Assembly: GCF_003601975.1 (NCBI RefSeq)
Contig: NZ_QZWZ01000041.1
Location: 1 to 52,493, forward strand
Reading direction: 5' to 3'
DNA length: 52,493 nt
Origin: Mesorhizobium waimense
GTDB lineage: Bacteria; Pseudomonadota; Alphaproteobacteria; Rhizobiales; Rhizobiaceae
Position 1 is the stretch's first letter. Each line of letters begins with the position of its first letter. Made by a program: the position numbers and the translations under genes. A model generated the notes under the pieces. It was not told the DNA's origin. It searched no databases and was given only the letters and a program-made list of their open reading frames with translations. This document shows, one piece after another, positions 1 through 8,320 of this stretch.

Positions 1-16
1 GGCTCAACTCGGCCAT
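1..16 (-). CDS. 5' end of an outward-reading gene (M-A-E-L-S...), duplicated at both window ends
   Basis: Only the first five codons (ATG GCC GAG TTG AGC) are in the window; an AGGAG Shine-Dalgarno lies 7 nt upstream of the ATG, so this is a credible gene start. It belongs to the repeated sequence and has an identical partner at 52478-52493 reading the other way. The protein cannot be identified from five residues. A transposase is the obvious guess given the repeat, but any duplicated gene would fit. Confidence 0.55.
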
Positions 17-147
17 TTTATTGCTCCTGTTCTCAAGATTGCGCTTCAACAGCCGCAATCCTCCAAAACAGAAGCTTCACCCGCAAACCGACCCGCCAAA
101 TGCCGCGTCAGCGGCTTCGTTCAATCCTGAATGTCGATTGGTCCTAG
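1..147. repeat. Left copy of a perfect 147-bp terminal inverted repeat
   Basis: This stretch is the exact reverse complement of 52347-52493; identity ends after position 147, where T follows on this side and the complement differs. The inner edge reads CTAG (as seen leaving the GntR gene), followed by GACCAATCGACATTCAGG on the minus strand, a 127-bp leader, AGGAG and the ATG of an outward gene. The GntR stop codon at 144-146 lies inside the repeat. CTAG at both inner edges looks like a duplicated insertion target. The repeat may continue outside the window. Mobile-element identity is inferred; the sequence identity is seen. Confidence 0.95.
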
Positions 148-854
148 TCCTGTTTCGACGCGCCGGCATTGAACTTGCGCCGGGCGTTTTCCAGATGCTT
201 GCGCATGGCGCCGCCCGCCGCTTCCGGGTCGTGGCGCTCGATCGCCTCGAACACCGCCTGGTGGCCGGCAAAACTCTTACGGTTCTCCACTTCGGTGTTG
301 GCCATGTGGATGCGCTGGTTGATCAGCCATTCCACCAGCGCCTCATGCGCGGCGAGGAAGATCGGGTTGCCGGGGATCTCGGTCAGCACGCGGTGGAAGG
401 CGACGTCGGTGACGGCGAAGGCGCGGGCGCGGGGGATGGCGCGTTCGTTCTCGGCAAGGGCCGCCGCAAGTGCCGCGATCTGCGTGGATGTCGCCACCTC
501 GGCGGCATGGCGCGCGATCGAGACTTCGAGGAACAGGCGCAACTGCTCGAAATGGCCGATGCCGTCCGGCTGGTCCATCAACAGATGCGCCGTTCCGGTC
601 AGCTGCTCCAGCATGCTGCGCGGCGTCGGCCGCGTCACCTTGGGTTTTTCGCCGCTGTTGATGCGCACCAGCCCCATCTTCTCCAGCGCAAACAGCGCTT
701 CGCGCACCGAGGGGCGGCCGACATCGAACATCGTCATCAGCTCGCGCTCGGACGGCAGCGAGCCGCCGACCGGATAGACCTCGTCACGGATCATCTCCTC
801 CAGGCGCAGGCGAACCTCGTCCGACAATTTTTTTCGTACCGGCATATTGTGCAT
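144..854 (-). CDS. nanR: GntR/FadR-family (FCD) transcriptional regulator, NanR-like
   Basis: A 236-residue regulator. The N-terminal winged helix (about residues 5-75) has the family pattern SLPSERELMTMFDVGRPSVR, followed by EALFALEKMGLVRI. A helical FCD effector domain follows (about 85-225), with the conserved FHRVL and late HLENARRKF segments. It is transcribed away from a transporter operon that ends in a NanA-like lyase, which is the classical arrangement for NanR, the sialic-acid-responsive repressor; the symbol rests on that context. Start ATG at 854, with GGTAG just upstream; an internal ATG three codons later is possible. Its TAG stop is formed by the CTAG at the edge of the terminal repeat, so the natural C-terminus may have been slightly longer. 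Other FCD ligands (uronates, other keto acids) are not excluded. Confidence 0.82.
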   Translation of the reverse strand: MHNMPVRKKLSDEVRLRLEEMIRDEVYPVGGSLPSERELMTMFDVGRPSVREALFALEKMGLVRINSGEKPKVTRPTPRSMLEQLTGTAHLLMDQPDGIGHFEQLRLFLEVSIARHAAEVATSTQIAALAAALAENERAIPRARAFAVTDVAFHRVLTEIPGNPIFLAAHEALVEWLINQRIHMANTEVENRKSFAGHQAVFEAIERHDPEAAGGAMRKHLENARRKFNAGASKQD

Positions 855-1043
855 GGTCTACCTTTTAAGCTATTATACCAGTAGCCGCAAGTGAGGACTT
901 GCGGAACCAAGGGTTGGAGGAGGCCGCCGCTGGCTGATGGCGCGGCGGCCGGTGCGACAGGCGAGGCCTGGCGCGGGAGCAGGCCCGGAGCAGGGGCATG
1001 GCCCCCGATCTCGGCCGCCGGAAAACAACGGGAGGAGAATTCC
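855..1043. promoter_or_regulatory. Divergent control region between the GntR gene and the transporter operon
   Basis: This 189-bp gap must hold both promoters. Next to the regulator start is an imperfect inverted pair, TGGTCTA (854-860) and TATACCA (874-880). On the minus strand the second arm reads TGGTATA, which matches the GGTATA hexamer known for E. coli NanR. Only one good hexamer is present, so operator assignment is tentative. A strong GGAGGAG Shine-Dalgarno at 1031-1037 serves the binding-protein gene. Confidence 0.4.
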
Positions 1044-2642
1044 ATGAGACGATTGTTGATGAGCCTTGTGCCGGCGCTGGCCATGATGTTTGCCGCAGGC
1101 TTCGCCAAGGCGGATGGTGGCACGTTCCGCTCGGCAATGCGTACCGGCTGCATCGAGATGGGCACGCTGCACACCACCTGCGGCCATAGGCTCGACGAGA
1201 CGGTTCTGCAGGGCCTCGTCCACATCAAATGGACGGGCGACGACGTGCAGCCGATGCTGGCCGAAAGCTGGAAGACGCCGGACGGCGGCAAGACCTACAT
1301 CTTCAACCTGCGCCACGGCGTCAAATGGCATGACGGCACGCCCTTCACCGCCAAGGACGTGGTGTTCAGCCTCAACCTCTACGCCAACCCCAAGGTCGGT
1401 TCGCCCTGGTCGCAGAAGCTTGGCGCGGTGGCCGGATACAAGGCGTTTCAGGATGGCTCCGCCTCCTCGCTTGCAGGGGTGAAAACACTTGACGACATGA
1501 CCGTCCAGGTCGAGCTCGACAGCGCCAAGCCGCTCTGGGTCCAGTTGCAGCTTATCGCCATCAGCATCTTTCCCGAACACATTCTGGGCAAGGTCGCTCC
1601 GCAGGACATCAAGGGCAATGCCTTCTGGGTCAACCGCGTCGGCACCGGCCCGTTCATCTGGAAGAAATACGAGAGCGACCAGTATGTCGAGGTCGACCGC
1701 AATCCCGACTATTTCCTCGGTGCGCCCAAGCTCGACCGCATCATCTACCAGATCTACAAGGACGTGCCGCCGATCATCGCCGCGCTGGAGACGAAGGAGG
1801 TCGACGCCATGTCCTATGAGGGCGGCGGCGTCCCGATCTCCGAACTCGCCCGGCTGCAGAAGCTCGACTATCTGACGGTGCTGCCGAAATTTTCCGCCGG
1901 CTTGCCGACCTATCTGCAGTTCAACCTGGCCGACAAGCGCTTCGCCGATGTCAGGGTGCGCCAGGCGATGCTCTACGCCATCGACCGCAAGGCGATCATC
2001 GACACCGTCAAGCAGGGCGCCGGCGAACTGTCGAACACGCTGTTCCCGCAGGACTGGGCCCGCGCCAAGGACCTCGAACCCTATGACTACAATCCCGACA
2101 AGGCCAAGCAACTGCTTGCCGAAGCGGGCTGGGACGGCGGCCAGCCGGTCGATTTCATCTACTATTATTCCGACCAGATGAACGTCGATACCGTCACCGC
2201 CATCCAAAGCTATCTGGCCGCAGTCGGCGTCAACATCCAGCCGCGCCTGCTCGATCCGGCGGCCATCAACCAGGTCTATGCCGACGGCACTTTCCAGATG
2301 GGCTTTTTCGCCAACGGCATGGGGCTCGATCCCTCGCTCGGCTCGCCTTTGGTGGTCTGCGGCGCCAAGCCGCTCGGCTTCGGCTACTGCAATCAGAAGC
2401 TCGACGAACTGTTCAACAAGGGACTGGAATCGGCGGATCGTGAGGTGCGCGCCGAGGCGTACCAGGAAGCCTCGCGCATCCTGAACAAGGAATTGCCCAA
2501 GGCCTGGCTGTGGAACGAGGTGCGTCCGCTCGCCTTCAACAACCGCATCGTCGGCCTTGCCCAGCACTTCAAGGAGCAGCCGCTCGTGATATTCAACCAC
2601 GCCGTCTACAACGAAGTCGAGAAGTGGGAGGTGGCCAAGTAG
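1044..2642 (+). CDS. ABC transporter substrate-binding protein, peptide/nickel (DppA) type; candidate sialic-acid binder
   Basis: A 532-residue family-5 (cluster C) solute-binding protein. A signal peptide covers about residues 1-23 (MRRLLMSLVPALAMMFAAGF, cleavage near AKA). Family hallmarks include ESWKTPDGGKTYIFNLRHGV and WHDGTPFTAKDVVFSLN, plus VRQAMLYAIDRKAI in the second lobe. The start at 1044 is fixed by GGAGGAG 6 nt upstream; longer upstream reading is not a signal sequence. It is the first gene of a five-cistron run ending in a NanA-like lyase. As I recall, the SatABCD sialic-acid transporter of Haemophilus ducreyi is also of this peptide-type class, which supports but does not prove sialic acid as substrate. 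Peptides or another sugar acid remain alternatives. Confidence 0.85.
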   Translation: MRRLLMSLVPALAMMFAAGFAKADGGTFRSAMRTGCIEMGTLHTTCGHRLDETVLQGLVHIKWTGDDVQPMLAESWKTPDGGKTYIFNLRHGVKWHDGTPFTAKDVVFSLNLYANPKVGSPWSQKLGAVAGYKAFQDGSASSLAGVKTLDDMTVQVELDSAKPLWVQLQLIAISIFPEHILGKVAPQDIKGNAFWVNRVGTGPFIWKKYESDQYVEVDRNPDYFLGAPKLDRIIYQIYKDVPPIIAALETKEVDAMSYEGGGVPISELARLQKLDYLTVLPKFSAGLPTYLQFNLADKRFADVRVRQAMLYAIDRKAIIDTVKQGAGELSNTLFPQDWARAKDLEPYDYNPDKAKQLLAEAGWDGGQPVDFIYYYSDQMNVDTVTAIQSYLAAVGVNIQPRLLDPAAINQVYADGTFQMGFFANGMGLDPSLGSPLVVCGAKPLGFGYCNQKLDELFNKGLESADREVRAEAYQEASRILNKELPKAWLWNEVRPLAFNNRIVGLAQHFKEQPLVIFNHAVYNEVEKWEVAK

Positions 2643-2664
2643 GCCGCCGAGCATGCTCGACTGC

Positions 2665-2694
2665 CATGGGGCTCCGGCCCAGCGGAGCCCCATG
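2665..2694 (+). promoter_or_regulatory. Strong stem-loop between binding-protein and permease genes
   Basis: A perfect 12-bp stem (CATGGGGCTCCG / CGGAGCCCCATG) encloses a 6-nt loop and starts 23 nt after the binding-protein stop. No U-run follows, so it is not a canonical intrinsic terminator. Such hairpins commonly protect the binding-protein mRNA 3' end so that it is made in excess over the permeases. Confidence 0.7.
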
Positions 2695-2736
2695 ATTCCC
2701 CGCCTTCAACACTCGCGCTTGGCATAGGAGAGGCCG

Positions 2737-3693
2737 GTGCTCAGCTACCTCTTGCGCAAGCTCCTGCTCGGCGTGCCGGTGCTGTTCGGCGTCACGATCA
2801 TCGTCTTCGCCATCGCGCATGCCATGCCGGGCGACGCCGTACTGGCGATGATCACGGCCGAGGCGCCGTCGAGCGAGGAACTGATCGCCATGCGGCGCGG
2901 CGAGCTCGGCCTCGACCAGCCGCTCTACATCCAATACCTCAACTGGATCGGCGAGATCCTGCACGGCAATCTCGGACGCTCCTTCGTCAATGGCCGCGGC
3001 GTCGCCGCGATCATCGGCGAACGCCTGCCGATGACGCTGGAACTGATGGGCGTGGCACTTCTCGCCGCCTTCGTCATCGGCACCACGCTGGGCGTCATCT
3101 CGGCGCTCCGGCAATACAGGCTGACTGACTATTCGCTGACGCTGGGCGGCTTCGTCGGCGTCTCGATCCCTGATTTCTTCATGGGCCTGCTCTTGGTCTA
3201 TGTCTTTGCGCTGGAACTGCGCTGGCTGCCGTCTTCCGGCATCTCGACCGCGGGCGACAGTTTCTCGATCGCCGACAATCTCAGACACCTGATCCTGCCG
3301 GCGGCGGCGCTCGCTCTGTTCCGCGCCGCGATCTTCATGCGCTATGCCCGCGCCGGCATGCTCGAAGTGCTGAACCAGAGCTATATGCGCACCGCCAAAG
3401 CCAAGGGGCTGAGGCCCAGCATCATCGTGCTGCGCCATGGTCTGCGAAACGCGCTGATTCCGCTGGTCACCGTTTTTGGCCTCGCTCTGCCGACGCTGTT
3501 TGGCGGCTCGGTGGTGATCGAGACCATCTTCCAGTGGCCGGGCATCGGCCTGATGTTCATCGACGCGGTGGTCAACCGCGACAGCCCGGTAATCATGGGC
3601 TACGTGCTGATCACCGCCATCATCGTCATGTTGGCCAACCTTGCCACCGATCTCGCCTACAGCGTGCTCGATCCGAGGGTGAGCTATGACTGA
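2737..3693 (+). CDS. ABC transporter permease, DppB/OppB type
   Basis: A 318-residue inner-membrane permease. It has the N-terminal helix LLRKLLLGVPVLFGVTIIVF typical of DppB proteins, a periplasmic segment with ELGLDQPLYIQYLNWIGEIL, and five further hydrophobic helices. The cytoplasmic coupling (EAA-like) loop YMRTAKAKGLRPSIIVLRHG lies near residues 213-232. It ends in the family-typical DPRVSYD. It uses a GTG start at 2737, supported by AGGAG at 2726-2730. It overlaps the next permease by 8 nt, indicating translational coupling. It pairs with the next gene to form the membrane channel of the putative sialic-acid importer. Confidence 0.88.
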   Translation: MLSYLLRKLLLGVPVLFGVTIIVFAIAHAMPGDAVLAMITAEAPSSEELIAMRRGELGLDQPLYIQYLNWIGEILHGNLGRSFVNGRGVAAIIGERLPMTLELMGVALLAAFVIGTTLGVISALRQYRLTDYSLTLGGFVGVSIPDFFMGLLLVYVFALELRWLPSSGISTAGDSFSIADNLRHLILPAAALALFRAAIFMRYARAGMLEVLNQSYMRTAKAKGLRPSIIVLRHGLRNALIPLVTVFGLALPTLFGGSVVIETIFQWPGIGLMFIDAVVNRDSPVIMGYVLITAIIVMLANLATDLAYSVLDPRVSYD

Positions 3694-4591
3694 CGCCACC
3701 GCCATCGACGCCGGTATTGCCGCCGGCGCCTCGCGCGGCCTGTGGGGCGAGGCGGCGCGCCGCTTCCTGCACCACCGGCTGGCGACGATCGGGCTGGTGG
3801 TGCTCGCCATCATCGTGCTCGCCTGCATTTTCGCGCCGCTGATCGCCCATTACGGGCCGAACGACATCGACCTCAGGGGCCGCAACCAGCCGCCTGGCGG
3901 CGTCCATTGGCTTGGCACCGACGGCACTGGGCGCGACATCTTCGCCCGCATTCTCTACGGCGGCCGCATCTCGCTGACGGTCGGCTTCGTCGCGGTGTCG
4001 ATCTCGGCGGCAATCGGCATCTTCATCGGGGCGGTCGCCGGCTATTTCGGCGGCAAGGTCGATCTCTTCCTTATGGGACTGATCGACATGGTGCTGACCT
4101 TTCCGCGCCTGGTCATCATCATCGCCTTTGTTGCCGTGGTCGGCCCCAGCATCCTCAACACCATGCTGGTGATCGGCCTGCTCAGCTGGCCGTCCATCGC
4201 CAGGCTGACGCGCGGCGAGATCCTTTCGCTGCGCAACCAGGAATTCATCCTCGCCGCACGCTCGCTCGGCACCTCGCCCTCGGTCATCATCCTCGAACAT
4301 ATCTTGCCCAATGTGTTGAGCCCGATCCTGGTGGCGATCACTCTCGACGTCGCGACCGTCATCCTGCTCGAAGCCTCGCTCTCCTTCCTCGGTCTCGGTG
4401 CGCAGGCGCCCGCCGCCAGCTGGGGCAACATGCTGCGCGACGCGCGCACCTTATCGATCCTGGAGAGCCAGCCCTGGATGTGGATCCCGCCCGGCGCCAT
4501 GATCGCCGTCGCCGTGCTCAGCATCAACTTCGTCGGCGACGGCTTGCGTGATGCGCTCGACCCGCAGCACATCATGGGCCAAGGCAAATGA
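3686..4591 (+). CDS. ABC transporter permease, DppC/OppC type
   Basis: A 301-residue permease with the N-terminal OppC_N segment (one helix about residues 35-55, then the periplasmic HWLGTDGTGRDIFARILYGG motif that typifies DppC). Five more helices follow, with the coupling-loop motif EFILAARSLGTSPSVIILEH near residues 188-207. The C-terminal LSINFVGDGLRDALDP is also a family signature. It starts inside the end of the upstream permease and its stop overlaps the ATPase start (ATGA), so the three cistrons are translationally linked. It forms the second half of the channel. Confidence 0.88.
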   Translation: MTDATAIDAGIAAGASRGLWGEAARRFLHHRLATIGLVVLAIIVLACIFAPLIAHYGPNDIDLRGRNQPPGGVHWLGTDGTGRDIFARILYGGRISLTVGFVAVSISAAIGIFIGAVAGYFGGKVDLFLMGLIDMVLTFPRLVIIIAFVAVVGPSILNTMLVIGLLSWPSIARLTRGEILSLRNQEFILAARSLGTSPSVIILEHILPNVLSPILVAITLDVATVILLEASLSFLGLGAQAPAASWGNMLRDARTLSILESQPWMWIPPGAMIAVAVLSINFVGDGLRDALDPQHIMGQGK

Positions 4592-6657
4592 GGCGCACCG
4601 ATACCTTGACCCGTGACAGGCCTGAGATGGTCGGGCAGGGGCCGCTGCTCTCCGTGCAGGGACTGAGCGTCGAGTTCGGTCCGAGCGGCAATTCCGTCTA
4701 CGCCGTCAACGACGTCTCCTTCGACCTTGCCGAGGGCGAGTCACTGGCCATCGTTGGCGAGAGCGGCTCCGGCAAGTCGGTCACCGTGCAGACGCTGATG
4801 GGCCTGATCCGCAAGCCGCCAGGCCGGGTGACATCAGGCCGCGCGCTGTTTCGTGGCCGCGATCTTCTCACCATCCCCGACAGCGAGTTGCGGCACATCC
4901 GCGGCCGCGACATCGCCATGATCTTCCAGGACCCGATGTCGTCGCTGAACCCGGTGCTGACCATCGGCCTGCAATTGACCGAGGCGCTGCGCGAGCATCA
5001 GGGGCTCAGCGAAAAGCAAGCCGAGCGCCAGGCACTCGACATGCTGGACCTCGTCGGCATCGCCAATGCCGCGCAGCGCATGCAAGCCTTCCCGCACCAG
5101 TTTTCCGGCGGGCAATTGCAGCGCATCGGCATTGCCATGGCGCTCGTCTGCAAGCCCTCGATCCTGATCGCCGACGAGCCGACCACCGCGCTCGACGTCA
5201 CCATCCAGGCGCAGATCGTCGAGCTGGTCGCCCGCCTGCAGAAAGAGCTCGGCATGGCGATCATCTGGATCAGCCATGACCTCAGCCTCGTCGCCGGCTT
5301 CGTCGAGCGCGTCGCGGTGATGTATGCCGGCAGCCTCGTCGAGACGGCACCGGTGGAGCGGCTGTTTGCAGCCCCCACCCATCCCTACACGATCGGCTTG
5401 CTCAACTCGATCCCGTCGCTGACGGCGGCAAACACCCGGCTGGTGCCGATCAAGGGGGCGCCGCCCAACGTTATGCTGCCGCCGACCTTCTGCGCCTTCG
5501 CGCCGCGCTGCGACCATGCCGTCTCACGATGCCGTGAGGCAAAGCCGGTGCTGGAGCCGGTCGTATCGGGCCATGCCGCCGCCTGCTGGCGCTGGCGCGA
5601 GCTGCACGGAGTGTCGCGCGTGCCGGCCGCTGCCGTGGCGACCGATCGGGCATCCAAAGCAGCGCCAAATGAGCCGCTGCTCACCGTCTTCGGCCTGAAG
5701 GTACATTTCCCGATCCGTCGCGGCGTACTGAGGCGCCAGGTCGGCGCGGTGCGCGCCGTCGACGGCGTCAGCTTCGAGGTGCTGCGCGGCGAGACGCTGG
5801 CGCTGGTCGGCGAAAGCGGCTGCGGCAAGTCGACGACGGGCCGCGCCGTGCTTGGCCTCGAACGGCCGAGCGAAGGCGAAATCCGGTTCGAGGGCAAGGA
5901 CTATGCCGATGCGTCGGGCGAGCGGGCGAAAGAACGCCGTCGCGACATGCAGATGGTGTTCCAGAACCCGTTCGGTTCGCTCAACCCGCGCATGACCGTA
6001 GGCCGCATCATCGGCGAGGGCTTGCGCGCCCAGAAGATCGGCACCCGTGCCTCGCGCGAGGCGCGTGTCAGCGAGCTGCTGGCGCTGGTCGGTCTGCGCG
6101 AGCCCCTGCGCGACCGCTATCCGTTCGAGCTCTCTGGCGGCCAGCGCCAGCGCGTCGGCATCGCCCGCGCGCTTGCCGGGAGCCCGAAATTCATCATCGC
6201 CGACGAACCGATCTCGGCGCTCGACGTCTCCATCCAGGCGCAGATCGTCAACCTGCTCGACGATCTGAAGGCGCGGCTTGGCCTGACCTATCTGTTCATC
6301 GGCCACGATCTGTCGATGATCCGCTATCTCAGCGACCGTGTTGCGGTGATGTATCTTGGCCGCATCGTCGAGACCGGCACCACGGCTTCGGTATTCGGCA
6401 CGCCGATGCATCCCTATACGCGGGCGCTGCTGTCGGCGATCCCCGTTCCCGATCCGAAGGCCGGCGGCACGCGCCGTCGCATTGTGCTCGGCGGTGGAGT
6501 GCCCGATCCGTCGAAGCCGCCATCCGGCTGCCATTTCCATCCGCGCTGCCCGAAGGCGACTGAGATCTGCGCCCGGGTTGCGCCCGAGCCGCGCGATTTC
6601 AGCTCATCCAACGCCGCGCAGCACATCGTCACCTGCCACCACGCAGGGGAGGCTTAG
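4588..6657 (+). CDS. Fused double ABC ATPase (DppD-DppF type)
   Basis: A 689-residue cytoplasmic protein carrying both ATPase halves in one chain. Half 1 has Walker A GESGSGKS (about 57-64), signature FSGGQLQR and Walker B ILIADEPTTALD; it ends in the oligopeptide-transporter C-terminal motif with CAFAPRC. After a linker, half 2 has Walker A GESGCGKS (about 410), signature LSGGQRQR, Walker B FIIADEPISALD and a second HFHPRCP motif. Both halves keep all catalytic motifs, so this is a genuine fusion and not two frameshifted genes. Fused DppDF ATPases are common in Rhizobiales; as I recall the SatD-type sialic-acid ATPase is also fused. The ATGA overlap with the permease gene shows coupling. Confidence 0.88.
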   Translation: MRRTDTLTRDRPEMVGQGPLLSVQGLSVEFGPSGNSVYAVNDVSFDLAEGESLAIVGESGSGKSVTVQTLMGLIRKPPGRVTSGRALFRGRDLLTIPDSELRHIRGRDIAMIFQDPMSSLNPVLTIGLQLTEALREHQGLSEKQAERQALDMLDLVGIANAAQRMQAFPHQFSGGQLQRIGIAMALVCKPSILIADEPTTALDVTIQAQIVELVARLQKELGMAIIWISHDLSLVAGFVERVAVMYAGSLVETAPVERLFAAPTHPYTIGLLNSIPSLTAANTRLVPIKGAPPNVMLPPTFCAFAPRCDHAVSRCREAKPVLEPVVSGHAAACWRWRELHGVSRVPAAAVATDRASKAAPNEPLLTVFGLKVHFPIRRGVLRRQVGAVRAVDGVSFEVLRGETLALVGESGCGKSTTGRAVLGLERPSEGEIRFEGKDYADASGERAKERRRDMQMVFQNPFGSLNPRMTVGRIIGEGLRAQKIGTRASREARVSELLALVGLREPLRDRYPFELSGGQRQRVGIARALAGSPKFIIADEPISALDVSIQAQIVNLLDDLKARLGLTYLFIGHDLSMIRYLSDRVAVMYLGRIVETGTTASVFGTPMHPYTRALLSAIPVPDPKAGGTRRRIVLGGGVPDPSKPPSGCHFHPRCPKATEICARVAPEPRDFSSSNAAQHIVTCHHAGEA

Positions 6658-6788
6658 GAGATGCCACTGATGCGCAGCCGACTACCAGAAAAGATCGCGC
6701 CGGAACAAGACGATAGAGCCCGATCCGGAATCAGAGGATCAGGCTTAGATGATCCGGACAAAATTCTGAAAGCACCGAGGGTCCAACA

Positions 6789-7685
6789 ATGACGAGAGAA
6801 TTGGCCGGCATGTATGCCGCCCTGATGACCGGCCTCAGCGACGCGGGCGAGTTCGATCCGCAGCGCCAGCGCAACATCAACGACTATGTGCTGCGCCAGG
6901 GGCTGGCCGGACTCTATGTCGGCGGCAGCAGCGGCGAGTCAGGCCTGCTGACGGTCGACGAACTGCTGGCCCAGCAGGAACTGGTCGTCGCCCATGCGGC
7001 GGGGTCGGGCACCACGCTGATCGCCCATGTCGGCATGCCCAATCTGCGCGACTCCGTTCGCCTGGCGCGGCAGGCTGAAAAACTCGGCTACCATGCGCTG
7101 TCGGCGCTGCCGCCGCATTCCTACCCGTTCTCCGACGAAGAGGTGTTTGCCTATTACCAGGCGCTGGCGGCGGCCACCGACCTGCCGCTGATCGTCTACG
7201 AGATCCCCTTGCGCACCGGCCGGCCGCTGCCGCTGGCGCTTCTGGTGCGGCTGCTCGATCTCGCCAATGTCGTCGGTATCAAATACACCTCGACCGACCT
7301 GTTCAAATACTCGCTGCTGCGCAAGCGGCAGCCGCAAAAGCTGTTCTACTACGGTTTTGACGAGATCTACGCCGCCGCCGGAATGCTCGGCACCGAGGGC
7401 GGCATCGGCACCACCTACAATCTGCTGGGCAAGCTCTATGTGGCAGTCGACCGGGCAGTCCGCGCGGGTGACCTCGGCCGTGCCCGCGCCTTGCAGATGG
7501 TATCGCAGGATTTCGTCGAGGCGCTATTGGAAACCGGCGTGCTGCCCGGCATGAAGGCGGCCTTCCGCGTCATCGGCGTCGATTGCGGCCCGACCCGCGC
7601 GCCGATGGCGCTTGCTGTCGCCGACGCCGAAGCCCGCATGCGCGAGGTCCTGGCCCGCCCGGCGGTCCGGGAATGGCTGGCCTGA
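6789..7685 (+). CDS. nanA: N-acetylneuraminate lyase-like aldolase (DHDPS/NAL family)
   Basis: A 298-residue class I (Schiff-base) aldolase of the DapA/NanA superfamily, predicted to split N-acetylneuraminate into N-acetylmannosamine and pyruvate. Residues match E. coli NanA position for position: GGSSGE at 45-50 (GGSTGE in most), Tyr137, Schiff-base Lys165 in GIKYTS, and Asp191-Glu192 in GFDEIYAA. Thr208 replaces the E. coli Ser208 in GGIGTTYN. The sugar-binding FDEI...GGIGTTYN block is NAL-specific and not found in DapA. No nanE/nanK homologue is in the window, so the rest of the pathway lies elsewhere. The start at 6789 follows a 131-nt gap after the ATPase gene. A related 2-keto-3-deoxy acid lyase is the main alternative. 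Confidence 0.8.
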   Translation: MTRELAGMYAALMTGLSDAGEFDPQRQRNINDYVLRQGLAGLYVGGSSGESGLLTVDELLAQQELVVAHAAGSGTTLIAHVGMPNLRDSVRLARQAEKLGYHALSALPPHSYPFSDEEVFAYYQALAAATDLPLIVYEIPLRTGRPLPLALLVRLLDLANVVGIKYTSTDLFKYSLLRKRQPQKLFYYGFDEIYAAAGMLGTEGGIGTTYNLLGKLYVAVDRAVRAGDLGRARALQMVSQDFVEALLETGVLPGMKAAFRVIGVDCGPTRAPMALAVADAEARMREVLARPAVREWLA

Positions 7686-7703
7686 GCACTTGAGGCTCAG
7701 GCC
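7679..7703. terminator. Bidirectional hairpin between convergent genes
   Basis: A perfect 8-bp stem GGCCTGAG / CTCAGGCC with a 9-nt loop spans the stop codons of the lyase gene and the convergent DHFR-like gene. It has no long T-run on either side, so termination strength is uncertain, but the position between two convergent genes fits a shared terminator. Confidence 0.5.
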
Positions 7704-8247
7704 GGGGCGTAGCGCAGCAGCGTCACGCCCTGCGAAAGGCTTTCCGTACCAAGCGGCGTTAGCCTAAGCGACAGGTCGGCGTGGAAGTACGGCTTGCCGC
7801 CGCCGAGCACCACCGGATGCATGTAGAGCCGATACTCGTCGATGAGGCCCGCGCGTGCCAGATACGCGGCAAGTTCGGCGCCGCCGACGACGATTTGGCC
7901 ATCCGTCTCTGCCTTGAGATCCCTGGCCACGGTCTCGGCGTCACCGCTCGCCAGCCGGGCGTTCAAGCCGACCTCCCGCAGCGTCGTCGAAAACACGATC
8001 TTCGGCGTTTCCCGCCACGCGCGGGCAAAATCCCGCTCGACTTCGGCGCCGGTCTCGCGGTCCGGGCTGTCCCAGAAGTGCATCGCCTCATACAACCGCC
8101 GTCCGCAGAGCATGATCGAGGTCTGTCTCATCTCGTCGTTGAAATGCTGGTGCAATTCTTCTTCGGGCACCGGCAAGTCGATGTTTCCGTCCGCCCGGCA
8201 ATGTAACCGTCCAGCGACATCAGCATGGAATAGATGATCTTGCCCAT
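7697..8247 (-). pseudogene. Dihydrofolate reductase / RibD C-terminal domain family protein, frameshifted
   Basis: Reading from an ATG at 8247 (AGGAG just upstream) gives MGKIIYSMLMSLDGYIAG, the standard N-terminus of this family. The frame is then lost at about 8191-8196, and the next frame continues with DGNIDLPVPEEELHQHF, CGRRLYEAM, the conserved VVGGAELAAYL and the C-terminal ALIDE-like LIDEYRLYMHPVVLGGGKPYF. Inserting one base in GGGCG-GACGG restores a continuous product of about 183 residues, the normal family length. So either a single-base deletion has inactivated the gene or the assembly has an error. The family contains NADPH-dependent reductases related to RibD; no substrate can be named. 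Confidence 0.8.
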
Positions 8248-8320
8248 CGGGGTCTCCTTGTCTCACCAAGGATACAAAACAGATTGCATTTTGCAATCGG
8301 TTTCACAGAACGGATGGAAA

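Noticed and set aside
873..2693. 606-codon open frame on the minus strand opposite the binding-protein gene
   Set aside because: It is antisense to a clear binding-protein gene with signal peptide and Shine-Dalgarno; its translation is a low-complexity shadow produced by high GC at third positions.
2593..3828. Long minus-strand open frame opposite the DppB-type permease
   Set aside because: Rich in His, Asp and Arg without any domain pattern; the plus-strand permease explains the region.
4588..6657. Double ATPase as two genes joined by a frameshift or sequencing error
   Set aside because: Both halves and the linker are in one uninterrupted frame with all motifs intact; such fusions are common in this class.
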